Source: Anthoceros angustus (taxonomy: Eukaryota; Streptophyta; Anthocerotopsida; Anthocerotales; Anthocerotaceae). From it: 64,000 nucleotides of DNA. Made by a program: the position numbers and the translations under genes. The stretch is taken from positions 806,001-870,000 of the forward strand of contig VJWM01000118.1 in the NCBI GenBank assembly GCA_010909165.1, given 5' to 3'. This document shows positions 1 to 11,669 of the stretch, piece by piece (position 1 is the stretch's first letter; every line of letters begins with the position of its first letter). The notes under the pieces were generated by a model that made no database searches, was not told where the DNA came from, and saw nothing but the letters and a program-made list of their open reading frames with translations.

Positions 1-355
1 GTGACTGCCACAATTCCACAGAGATCATGTCAAAGGCTAGGCATGTGCATCGACTGCCACAATTCCACAGAGATCATGTCAAAGGCTTGAATAGCAAGAC
101 ATTGTTGTAAGGGATGGGAACCATGTGCATTGCTGGTTGTTGCAGTTGTAAGGGTGGACGTGATAGTTAGTGACAACACATATGATAAAATATAATATTT
201 ATATATAAAATCACATCGGATAATATCTATGATTTTAGAATGAAAAATAATGAAAAAATATAATATAATAATACTTATATAATTTTAATAACATCATAAA
301 TATAAGATTTGTATATATATACCTATGATATCTTGTAATAATATTCACGTTAACT
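1..355. repeat. AT-rich repeat block, first copy
   Basis: This stretch is a near copy of 1690-2044 and of about 39175-39572. It begins with short direct repeats around a CCACAATTCCA core and passes into AT-rich DNA. At 355/356 it is joined directly to the coatomer-delta remnant, whereas in the other two places it runs on into different AT-rich sequence. The left end of the window therefore looks like the tail of a tandem duplication that continues outside it. No gene is seen in it. Confidence 0.8.
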
Positions 356-520
356 GCTGGTGGCACCACAAACTCCATGGTCCCATTCCGATTGGTATTA
401 TCAATTAAGGTGATGGACCATTCCAGGTCCAGGACGGACTTTGGTGCATCATACGTCCAGTCTCCATCAACTTGATTCATGCTTGGTGGATCCTTTGCCG
501 CAAAGATGGCAAGGATGCTG
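356..520 (-). pseudogene. Coatomer delta subunit (delta-COP) exon fragment, copy A
   Basis: The minus strand encodes a piece of the C-terminal mu-homology region of delta-COP, the COPI coat subunit that packages Golgi-to-ER cargo. Visible family signatures are QVDGDWTYD, LEWSITLIDN and GTMEFVVPP. The exon starts near 493, at the codons for DPPSMNQ. The reading breaks off at 356, where the AT-rich block is abutted, so the end of the domain present in copy B (37840-38070) is missing. No intact upstream delta-COP exons are recognised. It is a non-functional fragment of a housekeeping gene. Confidence 0.75.
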
Positions 521-3500
521 CCATGCCCATTCAAACTGTGCACCAGAACACAACAGAACAGAGCGGTGGATCAACATCGAGTGTGCTCAGACACTCACGA
601 CTACAACACGGTCCAAGTTGACACACTCGCCTGTAATGCATCCACTTGTGTGTGGAAACCGTGCACGCAGAGAATGATGTTCCAGGGCCGGTTCTTCTTT
701 GTCAGCCATGCTCCCTGTTTGACCTGACCGTTGTGCTGCCTCAGACGCCTGCTCGGATTTACTGTGAATCTGTTCCACAACAGACACCTGCTGTCAGAAT
801 TACGGTCAAGCAGGTAAGCGAATTACCATTCCCTGCAGCTCCCAGCATACCCGATGTAGGTGCGACCCTTGCTGCGAGGATTCTCGGAACAAAGCAAATA
901 GAATGCGAAGAATGCACTCTGGTGTTCCTCCTCCTCCAGCGGCACATCGGCCAGCTCCGGCTCCTCCACCGGTTCATTTCTCCCAGAGTTCCCCCTTAGT
1001 GAATCGAAAAAGTGCCCAACAAAGCGAAGAAGAGGAAGATAGCTGCTGCCCAGATTTGACGGCGCTTGTGCTGGATTGGATTGCTTCAAGCTGCAGCAGT
1101 GGTGTCCCGAAAATATGACCGTTCACCGTTCCGTGTTCGTGGCAAGTATTCCACGGTCCCGATCCAGGGTCACCTGAACTGGACCCTGCTGGTAGCCTTT
1201 CTGATGATACCCCCACCATGCCTCAATAGATAAGGAGCGTCCCAAGGCATTGAGGTTTTGGATGTGGCTCATAATCCTTGTTGGGAGTTCAGGATGCACT
1301 CCTCAACGCCCTGATTGAGTGCCTTCCCGACTTGCAAGAGGTGGATGGAGTTCCTGTTTGAAAACTCGAAACGGTTTGCCGAGACGAGGTAGGATAGCTC
1401 CTTCTTTGCTTGGGGTCCGCAATGACCTTACGACTGCTTCCTACTGAGCCATGGCTTGTGAACCCCAGCCCGTTCGATCCCGCTCTTGGAGGTGAGGGCT
1501 CTGACGGAGGTGCAGAGGCTGAATACAGTATCCGGTTCTTGCAGCTGATTATACTTTTCTGGAAGAGTTATAGAGGACACTGTCTTACAATCCAGTGATG
1601 GATGCGGCACCTGGTCATCCTCCAACATCAGGCTTCTTGACAGATTCAGTGGGACACCTCTAGTGGTAACTAAGAATCAACCGTAGGCATGTGGAGTGAC
1701 TTGCCACAATTCCACATAGATCATGTCAAAGGCTAGGCATGTGCATGGACTGCCACAATTCCAGAGATCATGTCAAAGGCTTGAATAGCAAGACATTGTT
1801 GTAAGGGTTGGGAACCATGTGCATTGCTGGTTGTTGCAGTTGTAAGGGTGGACGTGATAGTTAGTGACAACACATATGATAAATATAATATTTATATATA
1901 AAATCACATCGGATAATATCTATGATTTTAGAATGAAAATAATGAAAAATAAATATAATAATACTTATATAATTTTAATAACATCATAAATATAAGATTT
2001 GTATATATATACCTATCGATATCTTGTAATAATATTCACGTTAAACAGTGGCAAACACTCGCTGCCTAGCCATAAAAACATTAGGAGAATGAGACACCCT
2101 CAACATCTATATTACATCTAGAGAAATTTGATGATCATATATATAGAGGATATTAATAATACTTACAAGATATCTAAAACGTATAAATTGGCATATATAT
2201 AATTATATAAATATTATAAATATTATATATATATATAATATTATATGACAACATGTGTGACTTCCATATGAAAAATAATCTATATTGAAAATATCATCAT
2301 ACGTATTTTATCTTGATAACGTGGATAAAATAAATTTATGAAAAAAAATTATGATTACCTTATAACAAACACTTCTCAAGAAGAATGTTCTTTCATGTAA
2401 GAATCTTAAAACATCCATAGAGGTATGAACATATGGTAAATATATGGATTAAAAGGAATAATTTTATTGATCCTATATCAGAAAATTTAGCATGTTAGTA
2501 TGAACTATATGCATATACAAGCAATGCGAATTTTGATATCTTAATCTACTAGCAAAAATTATACATAAAACAATATGCGATGTATACTTTTACACATATA
2601 TAATATTCAATATACTAATATTCAGTTACTCATGGTTATTTGTGATATACATATGGACTCCATATTAACTATTACTATATATAAACTACATGGCACCAAT
2701 AGATAATATGATATTAGACTCATATAAAAGTCATCGTGACTTAAGAAGTGTATTTATGCATACAATTCATATTATCACATACAAATGCCGTATCCTATAA
2801 ATATGAAGTCATTATAAAATAGTCTGACATTAGAATTATAGGAAAAGTACATGATAATTATAAACTAAAATACTATGGAGATTTTATGTTTTTTATATAT
2901 TGTGGATTCCATATGGTCACGGTTTGAAAAACGTGGCCCTTTAGTTTTGTGGATGAGTTGCAGATAAAAAGGCTTCTCCATTCTCCACAGCGACGATGCG
3001 AAGTCCCTTGGCTTGTCTGGTAAAGTCTTCGTACATATTGATTGCTTCATCCATGATTGATTGATTGCCTCATCCATGATTGAGCAGTAGTGTTCATTCT
3101 TGATATTTTTCGATTTCACGCAAGAGAATCCATGGAGGAGTCTTGGGAGAAGGCGATGCGAGAAGTCATCGCGAGGAGATGACGTGAGAGGTCATCGCCA
3201 GTCACTCTTTTGCGGAGCCCTAAGTTGATCATTATTCATGATTATTAATTATGATTATATGATCACGAGTATATGATGGAACAGGGCAAGCCTCTTGGAC
3301 TGTCTTGATGGCTAATTATGGAACACTGCAGACTTACTGTGGGCACAGTTCAATGTGTGAGCTCTTGGAAACAAAGGTTTTTTTAGGGGTACTTCTCATT
3401 TTTATGTGAAACGACGCAGTGCCTTCGAACTGCCATTGTGAAAGGCCCTTGAGGCACTTTGCATAGACATGTTCATCAAACTGTTGGCCACAAGCTTGCA

Positions 3501-4332
3501 CTTCAGATTTATGGCCTGTATAAATGAAAGACGATGATCCCATCGGGAATTGCCACATTCAACAAGAGATCCAGCTGGAACGCTATTTCCTCATGCCGGA
3601 TCCACAATTCAGGTCTGCTACCTAGCTTTAGTCCTGGTGCTTGCCATGCTGCTCCATCCTCGTACTCCCGGGCCCCACCTGTTGCTGAGCCGAAACTCGG
3701 GTTTGATCAATGTGATCCGGTAGAGGAGCAGATGAAGTTGGAATGTGCTGACCTGATGCAGGTGAGTTGGAAGAGCTGCAGAAAGAATTTCTTGTGGTTG
3801 AAGGTAGCTAGGCTGGGATCCTGTTGAGCCTATTGCTGCCCAACCCGCATCACTCGTTTTGACTAAGATTGTTTGAACAGATGTGCGAAGAAGCAAAGTG
3901 GTGGCCACAGGACGCTTGGCTGCTCAAGAGGGGAAAGTTTCTGGCAAGGTAAGCTATCTTTCAAAGACCTTCCTATGCTTTGTTAGCAACATTCACATGC
4001 TTATTGTTTCCTGAAATCCTCTCTTCAAGCTGGGCACCTTGAGGATATTGTAGGAGACAAGATGTTCACGGCCTGCACGCACTTTGGGCAGAGGTAATAG
4101 CTAACTCTCGATGTGGGCCTCATGATAAATCATTCTCATTTTTTGATATGCGGTATATATTTTTATACTAGTGTATCCAATAAAACCAATCAACACCAGT
4201 CACATATAAAGAAGAAACTTGGACAAAAGAAGTATGAATGACTAGACTTGATCAGCTATGTGTCTTAAGTAATAGCTCTATCACATTGACAAAACTTGTA
4301 CTCATCGGCCAAACTTGCTTGAGAGCCATGGC
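356..4332. repeat. Segmental duplication, copy A (partner 37921-41907)
   Basis: The whole stretch aligns with 37921-41907, with scattered substitutions and small indels. It holds the delta-COP remnant, about 1.1 kb of non-recognised GC-moderate sequence, an AT-rich core (about 1860-2900) and a further 1.4 kb of unassigned sequence. The similarity ends abruptly after the shared sequence GAGAGCCATGGCG at 4332/41907. Copy B has an extra 90 bp internal tandem repeat near 41130-41300. Several small minus-strand ORFs (for example 3334-3558) are kept in both copies, but low divergence explains that. Nothing here reads as a complete gene. Confidence 0.9.
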
Positions 4333-4667
4333 GTTAGAGGCTGTCTCAGTCTACTGTTGGAAGCTATCTAGTGCGGTTGCGCAGTGGCTTGGGGACTACT
4401 GAAGGTTCAGGCTTGCTCTCAGACGAATTGTAGCCCCAGGCGCAGAGAATTGTCGCCTGCCCAGATAGTTGAACTCATGCTCCGCTCCCCACAGGAGGCC
4501 ACACAAATGCCACTGCCCTCTTCCTAACACACTGTTTTTCAGAGCCCACATAAAAGCACGCCAGGCACGCTACCAAGATGAGTCCTCGATGACTGTTATT
4601 TCCCTACAGACGGGAAGGGGAGAGGCCTACTTGATTCATGCTTGGTGGATCCTGCAGAGGCAGCTTC
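4333..4667. other. Short unassigned stretch between duplication and copia element
   Basis: No gene is recognised. Positions 4629-4653 repeat exactly the start of the delta-COP exon found at 356-520 and 37840-38070, but here it is preceded (on the minus strand) by a CTGCAG that would make a normal splice acceptor. The 5' LTR of the copia element starts 14 bp further on. Confidence 0.5.
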
Positions 4668-4871
4668 TGTTAGAGTTATAACAGTATAAGCTTAACTACG
4701 CTTAGGGTTAGGTTATATAAGTTAGAGTAATATATCCAAAGGTTGCATAGTGAAGGGTTGTTTTAGTATAAAAGACCAACACTTATTCGTTTTTGTATTA
4801 TCTTTTTTTATTCTGAATTAGATTGTGCTTTGTTTTCTCTCGTGCATTCTGACCATGGTTCAAACCGAACA
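4668..4871 (+). repeat. 5' LTR of copia element 1
   Basis: It begins TGTTAGAG and ends ACA. It matches 11264-11466 throughout, apart from a few small indels near its 3' end. It is immediately followed by the tRNA primer-binding site. Confidence 0.92.
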
Positions 4872-4883
4872 TGGTATCAGAGC
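4872..4883 (+). other. Primer-binding site (initiator tRNA-Met type)
   Basis: TGGTATCAGAGC follows the LTR directly. This is the usual plant copia primer site, complementary to the 3' end of initiator methionine tRNA. Confidence 0.92.
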
Positions 4884-5373
4884 CCTGCTTTCGATGCTCA
4901 CCTTGAGACTATGACCAGATCCAAACTAACCACACGATATGCATATCTTGGCACACAATGGAGTGAATATGAAATTCTCCGGCGTTTGTGGATTGAGGCA
5001 ATTAATGCCTTATTTTGGTTATCTTACTGGTATTATCTCATGACAAATGGCAATCATGACCAGGTTGCTATTGTGACATCGCAACGGTTGAATCGACGAG
5101 TATGGACTAGTTTCGATCTCAACCCTAGATCCTATGTTACTCCGCTGCGTAATCGCATGAGGAATTAAAGCATATTTATTGATAATCAGACATTTGGTGT
5201 TTTGGAAAAGCAACCGGGATTTCAGCAAAATCCCACAATTATTTACATATAATTGGGAGTTTCTGCTGAAGCCCAGGATGCTCCTCCTGCACACAATTGT
5301 CAGCAATAATTACAATAAATTAAAATGCTGAAGAAATTATGACAGCGTTTTCTGTTCTCCTAAATTCTGGAAA

Positions 5374-5895
5374 ATGCCTTCTCACAAGCGATCTGCCAGA
5401 TTGAATAGATCTGCAAACGACAGAAACAGGCGTCAGTCTATTCCTATAGCAATCGACGAAGACGCCAGCCCTATTCACACACCTGCTGATCGAAGACGAG
5501 AAGAAGATCAAGAGATTGCAACCTTGTTCCCTGAAATCCTTGGTGTATACAGAGTATTGAGTGACCGTCTGACCAGAATGGAGGAAATCCTGTTTAGGCT
5601 GATCGCCAGACAGGGTTTGAATTCAGCACGTATGCACGTGAACCTCACAGACAGGCTTGAATCCTTCTTCACAGATACCAATGGACGTTTGGAGTTGCTG
5701 TCTCAAGACCTGAATTATTTGCTGGAAGTTGTATGCAGCCAGAATCGCCGTGACACAACAATCTCTGTTGTTCAACCTCACGTAGCATTGTATCTTCCGA
5801 CTTTGGTTCCCGCTCGAGACAGATTAGATGCTGAAAAAGTGACCAACTTCGCAGCAACAGAGGTCAACAGCAAGCTTAGATCTGAATCGCCGTGA
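5374..5895 (+). CDS. Extra 173-codon ORF in the copia leader, before gag
   Basis: An intact ATG-started ORF lies between the primer-binding site and gag, in a leader of about 1.27 kb that is unusually long for copia elements. The protein starts with a basic stretch (residues 1-25). A helical, charged middle follows with repeated hydrophobic spacing (for example RLTRMEEILFRLIARQ near residue 65 and RLELLSQDLNYLLEV near residue 105), as in a coiled coil. I recognise no domain and no zinc knuckle. It is intact while gag-pol is broken, so it may be an acquired host sequence or an accessory protein. Chance survival of a 173-codon frame is possible. Confidence 0.4.
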   Translation: MPSHKRSARLNRSANDRNRRQSIPIAIDEDASPIHTPADRRREEDQEIATLFPEILGVYRVLSDRLTRMEEILFRLIARQGLNSARMHVNLTDRLESFFTDTNGRLELLSQDLNYLLEVVCSQNRRDTTISVVQPHVALYLPTLVPARDRLDAEKVTNFAATEVNSKLRSESP

Positions 5896-6140
5896 CTTGC
5901 GACGTTTCAGCAGGAAAGGGAAGCCTGTCCCGTGACACCTGCACCAACGGTCATGCACCCTTACGGTTAGGGTACATCGTTTCATACTTACAAGTTTTTT
6001 TAATGGGCTACTTACCTGTTTTTAGTTTGCAGTGTAACGTTTCGGCATGACGTTTCGTGCACCCCTTAAGTAGTCCCTTTTCGCATGCTTGTTTAAGATT
6101 GTTGTAGCCTCAGTCTCAGAATCCTGCAGGCTAGACATAA

Positions 6141-7085
6141 ATGGATACTAGTCCACCTCCTCCACCACTTCCTCCTGGCTCGTTCAATCCTATCTTTACG
6201 TCTGATCTCAAAGAGAAAGATAGGTTCACAGGTCAGAGGTATGAAGTGTGGAAAGTACGCATGAAATCGACATTGCTAGCTAGAGGAGTTTGGGGCATTG
6301 TAGATGGCTCAATACCTGAGCCTGACCCAAACAAAACAAAAGGAGAAAAAGACAAATGGGCACATGCAAACAGCATTTCCATTGCCCTCCTTGTTGGTGG
6401 TCTCTCTGAGGATCTCATTCCTCAAATTGAGTTCCTGACAAAAGCCAGTGAGATCTGGAAGCAGTTGGAGAATCAATACCAGGTCAACAATGTCCTTACA
6501 CTCTGTACCCTCAGAATGGAATTCTATGGACTAAGAATGCGGGAAGGAGACAAGGTGCTTGCTCACACCAGCAAGTTCAGACATCTCCGAGCACAACTTA
6601 CCTCCACGGGTACTGTAATGGACGAAGTTGATGCTGTAGCCCAACTATTAGCCAGTCTCCCACCTAGCTATCAATCATTTGTATCCGCCAACAATGTTCC
6701 CATCAGGCAAGCAAAGGCTGCTGGTGCTGCTGGGAAATCCTCCTCACTCACCTTAGATGAGGTCATTGGTGCACTCTTCCGGGAAGAGCGAGTAGACACC
6801 GCCGTGGTCCGACGTTCCAAAGTCGACAGGTGCTCACCGCTTTGTCGAGGTGGCCAAAGAGGAAAACAGCGGATGCAACAGCCTTTTCAAGGCAGTCGAT
6901 TTGACGATCCCCGACATGATGCAGGTTCAACCTCCACAGCCAAGAAAGCGAGGCCGTGTGGTCACCACAGTCCTTGGGCACGGGGCTGTAGAAAAAGCCG
7001 GAGCCATGCGAGGCCTCCGTTCTGCTGCAAGTGCCACCATGAAAGAAAACTGGTGACACCACAAAGCCAGTGGTTAAAATCCTAA
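6141..7085 (+). pseudogene. gag: copia gag (UBN2-like capsid region)
   Basis: The N-terminal half is a typical plant copia Gag. A Pro-rich start leads to a KDRFTGQRYEVWKVRM segment, WGIVDGS, and then the helical capsid part with ALLVGGLSEDLIPQI, QLENQYQ and LLASLPPSYQSFV. From about 6790 the reading slips: the sequence is Arg/Ser-rich and no clean CCHC zinc knuckle can be read, which points to a frameshift in the nucleocapsid part. Gag would form the virus-like particle in which the element's RNA is reverse transcribed. The following protease frame overlaps the end of this frame. Confidence 0.85.
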
Positions 7086-10000
7086 CAGTTTGCCTTTCTT
7101 CCCTTACAGGTGATAAGGCAACATGGTACTTGGATTCTGGGGCCACAGCACATATATGTAGAGATGAGTCTCTCTTTGAGTCTCTCACCCGCTCTTCTAA
7201 TATAGATAGAGTTTATTTGGGTGATGAGCAGAATACCACTAGCCTGCAGATACAAGGACAGGGATCCTGCACATTCAGGCTACATGATGGTTCCCTGCTC
7301 ACCTTGACAGATGTTCTCTATGTCCCTAAAATGGCAAAGAACCTCTTGTCCTTAAGCAAACTCCTACAACTCAGACGTTTCAAGCTTACTGCTCATGACG
7401 ACTTTTGCTGTTTCTCCAGAGTGACCTCACCTTCGATATGTGTTTTCAAGGCCTTACCAGAACATGATTTGTATCGTCTGGATTTCACCTGCTTGCCATA
7501 AAGCAGAAACACGGCTTATGCAACAAGTGTCGGAAACCTTACGGCACAACAGCAGTCTATTTTATGGCATGCCCGGCTTGGCCATCTTAATCGCAAGACC
7601 CTGGCATCCATACATAAAATGATCACATGAGCCGCTGCCTACACCTCAAGGAGCTTCCATTGTGTGAGACATGTGCTCTCGCAAAGCAGAAGGAGTTGCC
7701 GTTCCCTGCTGGCCCCGCACATAGGTCCACGCAATCCCTTGAACTTGTCCATGGTGATATTTCTGGCCGCCTTCAGGTTTCTTCACTTGGGGGGGCAGAC
7801 TATTATTTCACCATCACTGATGACTATACCAGACTCACATGGACATTCCCCATGAAAAGGAAAAATGAGACCTTCCCCATCTTCCAAGACTGGTTGGTTA
7901 CAGTTCAGCGCCAGACTGGGTGCTTGTTAAAAATCTTTCGATCTGACAATGGCACCGAGTTCGTGAATCAGTCGTTCACAAACCTATTTTCAGAACACGG
8001 CATCATTCATCAATTAATAGTGCCGTATACCCAGCAATAGAATGGCGTTGCAGAACGTAAAAACCAGACTTTAATGGGAATGACAAGAGCAATGTTACTG
8101 TGGTCAGGTTTACCATCACCTTATTGGGCAGAAGCTGTCGTGACAGCTACCTACATTCTGAACAGACTGCCCACAAGTTCTCTTGCTGCCAAGACACCAT
8201 ATGAACTCTTATGGAAGAGGAAACCAAGTCTTCTCCATCTCAGGGTTTTTGGCTCTAAGGCCTACGCATATATCCCTGCAGAGAAGAGACGCAAGTTAGA
8301 TGACCGGTCAAGAAGGCTCATCTTTGTGGGTTATAGTGAAACTGTGAAGGCTTACAAGTTGATAGACCCCACAACTCTGCAACCTACTCTTGCGAGAAGC
8401 CACTTTTATGGAATCCTTACAGCCTGCCTCACTTACTGCAGAGTCTGTTGAGCAACTTGTAGTTCCAGAGGACGTGACCAGCAATGAGGCACCCACAGGC
8501 TTACATTCCTTGTATCCCATGGATGTGGATGGCACAGTCCCCGCTGTGACAGTTGGTGATGCACAGGCAGATGTTGTTCCTCCCATTGCCGATCTGGATG
8601 TCAATCCAAATGGAAATCCAGCAGTTGCTGATGATGCTGCTAGTGATCACTTAGAAGAGCGTCCAGCACTTACAGCAGACGATGAGTTAGTCCTAGACCC
8701 AGATCCAATGGGTTATCATGCTGCAGGCATGGATCAAGGTAACTTAGAGGAAGATGAATATCCTTTTATTCCGGAAGATGACTTACTTGCAGATGATGAC
8801 TATCTTATGCCTGCCGCTGTTGAACCAACTTCACCTGTAGCTTTGGCACCTCCAGAAGATGATGGACCACGTAGGTCAACCCGCTACAGGCCTCCACCCT
8901 CGGAATGGAATGAACCACGTTATCAGTCTGTTGACTTTCGCCACTCTGCAGGAGCTGTAACTTCTCCTCCACCTGTCCCACCAGAACCTGCCAACCTCAC
9001 TGAAGCTTTCACAGGTCCTGATAAGGACAAATGGAAATTCGCCGTGGATGATGAGTACAACAGCCTAATGAAAAATGGCACATGGAAGTTAGTTCCTGCA
9101 TTACGTGAAGGCTGCTATTATAAATGGGTCTTCAAGCATAAATTAAATGCAGATGGGAAGATAGCCAGATATAAAGCACGACTTTGTGCTCGAGGATTCA
9201 CGCAAGTTGCAGGTCTCGACTATCAGGAGACATTCTCTCCTGTTGTTCGTGCCCAATCTCTTCGATTACTCTTTGCCTTAGCAGCTGAATACGACCTTGA
9301 ACTGCAGCAGATGGATGTATGCACTGCTTTTCTCCATGGCATTCTGGAAGAAGAACTGTATATGGAGCAGCCCGAAGGCTATGTTGATCCTGCACATCCG
9401 GAGCATGTGTGCCTATAATAAAATGCCTTTATGGCTTGAAGCAAAGTCGTGACCCAGGCCGTGTACCGCCGATGACAAGGCACTAAAAGGACTTGGTTTT
9501 CGTCAGTGTGCAGCAGACTCAAATGTTTATGTGTTACAAAGAGGGGCAACTTACGTGATTCTTGCTCTCTACGTAGACGACGTCATTCTCGCTGCAAATG
9601 ATACTGTCCTGCTGGCACAAGTGAAAGACATGTTACAACAAACTTTTGAAATGACCGACAGTGGGGATCTCCTGTTCTGCCTTGGCATACAAGTGTTGAG
9701 GGTCCGTTCAGAGGGACTATTGATAATCCATCAACACAAGTATATAGCAGAAATTCTACACAAGTTTAACATGGGCCATGCACATTCAGCTACCACACCA
9801 GGTGCTGTGGGTGCTAAGCTAACAAGGTATGAATGTGCTACGACTGAAGCTGATCAACAGGACATGCGTGATATTCCATATCGTCATGCTGTAGGAAGCT
9901 TAATCTTTGTTAGTAACTGGACAAGACCTGATATCCAGCACTCCGTAAGCACTGTTTCACAATTCTTAGAAAACCCAGGCCGTGATCGGACACGATGAAG

Positions 10001-10545
10001 AATATTTCGATACTTGAAAGGGACTCATCATATAGGCCTTTGCTATAGGAGCAGTGGTACGAGACACTTATCTCTTCAAGGGTTCACCGACGCAGACTGG
10101 GCTTCAGACAGTGACTCCCGAAAAAGCCTCTCCACATACGCTTTTCTCCTGTCCCAAGCAGCTGTCAACTGGAGCTGCAAGAAGCAGACCATTATAGCCC
10201 TCTCCAGCACTGAGGCTGAATATAAGTCTCTTACGGATGCTACGAAAGAAGTGGAATGGGAGCGTACGTTTTTAAAGGATATCGGAGAGACACAGGATGG
10301 TCCCACTAACCTCTTTTGTGACAACCACCCATGATCGCTTTGGTAGCTAACCCCGCTTCCATGCCCGTACAAAACATATCGAGATCCATCATCACTATGT
10401 TAGGGATGTGAGAGGGAATTGTCAAGATCCTCTATGTGCCAGATGCTAATACATCCTAACAAAGGCCCTGCCCAAAGACAAGCATCAGAAACATATGGAA
10501 GGCCTTGGCCTGTTTAATTACAGCCAGTACTTCAAAGCAAAGTGA
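7070..10545 (+). pseudogene. pol: copia pol: protease, integrase, reverse transcriptase, RNase H (broken)
   Basis: Domains appear in copia order, in shifting frames. The aspartic protease has YLDSGATAHIC (about 7130). The integrase has CETCALAKQ (about 7660) and SDNGTEFVNQ (about 7945). Its frame is then closed by a TAG at 8038, where an EQNGVAER-type sequence would be expected. The reverse transcriptase has YKWVFKHKLN (about 9120), FSPVVR (about 9235) and the catalytic YVDDV (about 9570). RNase H has DADWASD and ALSSTEAEY (about 10200), and a final HARTKHIEIHHHYVRD segment read near 10360. At least six frame changes or stops separate these pieces, so it is a dead copy. Confidence 0.9.
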
Positions 10546-10584
10546 GGGAGACTTACGGGTGAGGACCCGCCCCTGATGTTGTTG

Positions 10585-11134
10585 TTAATCCTGTTTGTTC
10601 TCCGTCTCGCCGACACAGGTCGAGAGGCAGAGGGTTAAAGAACACCAAATTCCGGCAGCAGGTGGATGAAGCTCCACGTTTTCTAACTGACCTGGATGCT
10701 GGAATATCACCGCTCTCTCTCCTGCCTTTCTTTGAGCAGCTGAAGCAGCTTCTCTGCTTCGTGAAGTGGCTTGAGCAAGCTGGCGTTCTCTCCTACATCT
10801 GCTGGCAAAACGCCTTCCTCTTCCATTTTCACTGGCCTGCTCCAACACAGTTTCACATCAAGTGAAATCTTCCAACCACCAAGTGTCACACTCGAGCCCA
10901 GGACATGGCGTTCATCCCACTCGTCAGCCTTCGGAGGCATAGGGCGCGGCGGCTGTTTCTTCTACCTCCCTCCCTCTTTCTTGCTCTGCTCATGCACGGG
11001 GCTTGCAGCCTCCCTTCTTCCCGCTTCACGCCCGGGAGCCATGGTGATCAGCAGACTGAGAATATTCACGCAAGTGTACACGACTGTGATGAAGGCAGCG
11101 TAAGCTGTCGCGATATTCATAGCCATCCTGCCAA
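10585..11134 (-). pseudogene. Gene-like antisense segment between copia pol and 3' LTR
   Basis: On the strand opposite to pol, one frame runs from an ATG at about 11133 through a hydrophobic helix (ITVVYTCVNILSLLI). A basic/charged stretch follows, then a single TAG near 10958, and the same frame resumes through MPPKADEWDERHVLG to an acidic helical end (LLKPLHEAEKLLQLLKERQ) finishing at 10707. The composition is that of a small single-pass membrane protein. Such a segment is not part of the standard copia plan, so I infer a captured host gene piece. The protein family is not recognised. Confidence 0.4.
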
Positions 11135-11253
11135 CTCAGGCGCACAGGGGCGCACTTGATTGTAGTTGTTGGGCGTAATCGCCTACGTCCCTCAACCTTC
11201 CGCTGCGCGCTCCTTGTGATTGTCCTTTGGATGCCTCTCTAAGCTCGTACGCT

Positions 11254-11263
11254 TAAGGGAGGG
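11254..11263 (+). other. Polypurine tract of copia element 1
   Basis: A run of purines (AAGGGAGGG) directly precedes the TG that opens the 3' LTR, as required for plus-strand priming. Confidence 0.85.
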
Positions 11264-11466
11264 TGTTAGAGTTATAACAGTATAAGCTTAACTACGCTTA
11301 GGGTTAGGTTATATAAGTTAGAGTAATATATCCAAAGGTTGCATAGTGAAGGGTTGTTTAGTATAAAAGACCAACACTTATTCGTTTTTGTATTATCTGT
11401 TTTTATTCTGAATTAGATTGTGCTTTGTTTTCTCGTGCATTGACCATGGTTCAAACCGAGCCGACA
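11264..11466 (+). repeat. 3' LTR of copia element 1
   Basis: It is a near-identical partner of 4668-4871, beginning TGTTAGAG and ending GACA. A TATAAAAG-like promoter motif (AGTATAAAAGACC) lies in the middle of both LTRs. Confidence 0.92.
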
Positions 11467-11669
11467 CGGTAAGCTTTGGTCTCTGGTGAGAATCGAGGAG
11501 CAATGTCTCCTCAACCAAGGGTCTGCATTCAAGAGTCCGGTACCGCAGGCACCAAATTTGATTTCTCCGATGGCATCATCTCCTCGGAGGACATGCCCGG
11601 GGCTCTCATGCCCGGTTTGCTTGTCGGTGGTGACTCAGGAGCGGCTTTGCTCCTTGGCCACCCTCCTCT
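11467..11669 (+). other. 203 bp host remnant between the two copia elements
   Basis: An open plus-strand frame (acidic segment FDFSDGIISSEDMPGAL, then a Gly/Ala/Leu-rich part) fills this gap and is cut by the second element. It may be part of a disrupted exon. No family is recognised. Confidence 0.3.

Larger units (their letters stand above)
4668..11466 (+). mobile_element. Ty1/copia LTR retrotransposon, full length but defective
   Basis: Two nearly identical 203-204 bp LTRs that begin TGTTAGAG and end ACA enclose a primer-binding site, gag, and pol in copia order (protease, integrase, reverse transcriptase, RNase H). A polypurine tract (AAGGGAGGG) lies directly before the 3' LTR. The coding region is split over all three frames by frameshifts and stops, so the copy cannot make its own proteins. 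The LTRs differ by only a few small indels, which implies a fairly recent insertion. No matching 5 bp target-site duplication is seen (GCTTC on the left, CGGTA on the right), so one flank may have been rearranged. Confidence 0.93.

Noticed and set aside
1860-2900. AT-rich cores (also 39380-40380 and 22560-23400) as organellar insertions
   Set aside because: No organellar gene or tRNA sequence was recognised in them. They look like ordinary AT-rich repeat DNA.
3334-3558. 74-codon minus-strand ORF conserved in both copies of the segmental duplication (partner 40811-41035)
   Set aside because: The two copies are nearly identical at DNA level everywhere, so conservation of the frame is uninformative.
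4663-11471. Target-site duplication of copia element 1
   Set aside because: The five bases on each side (GCTTC and CGGTA) do not match.
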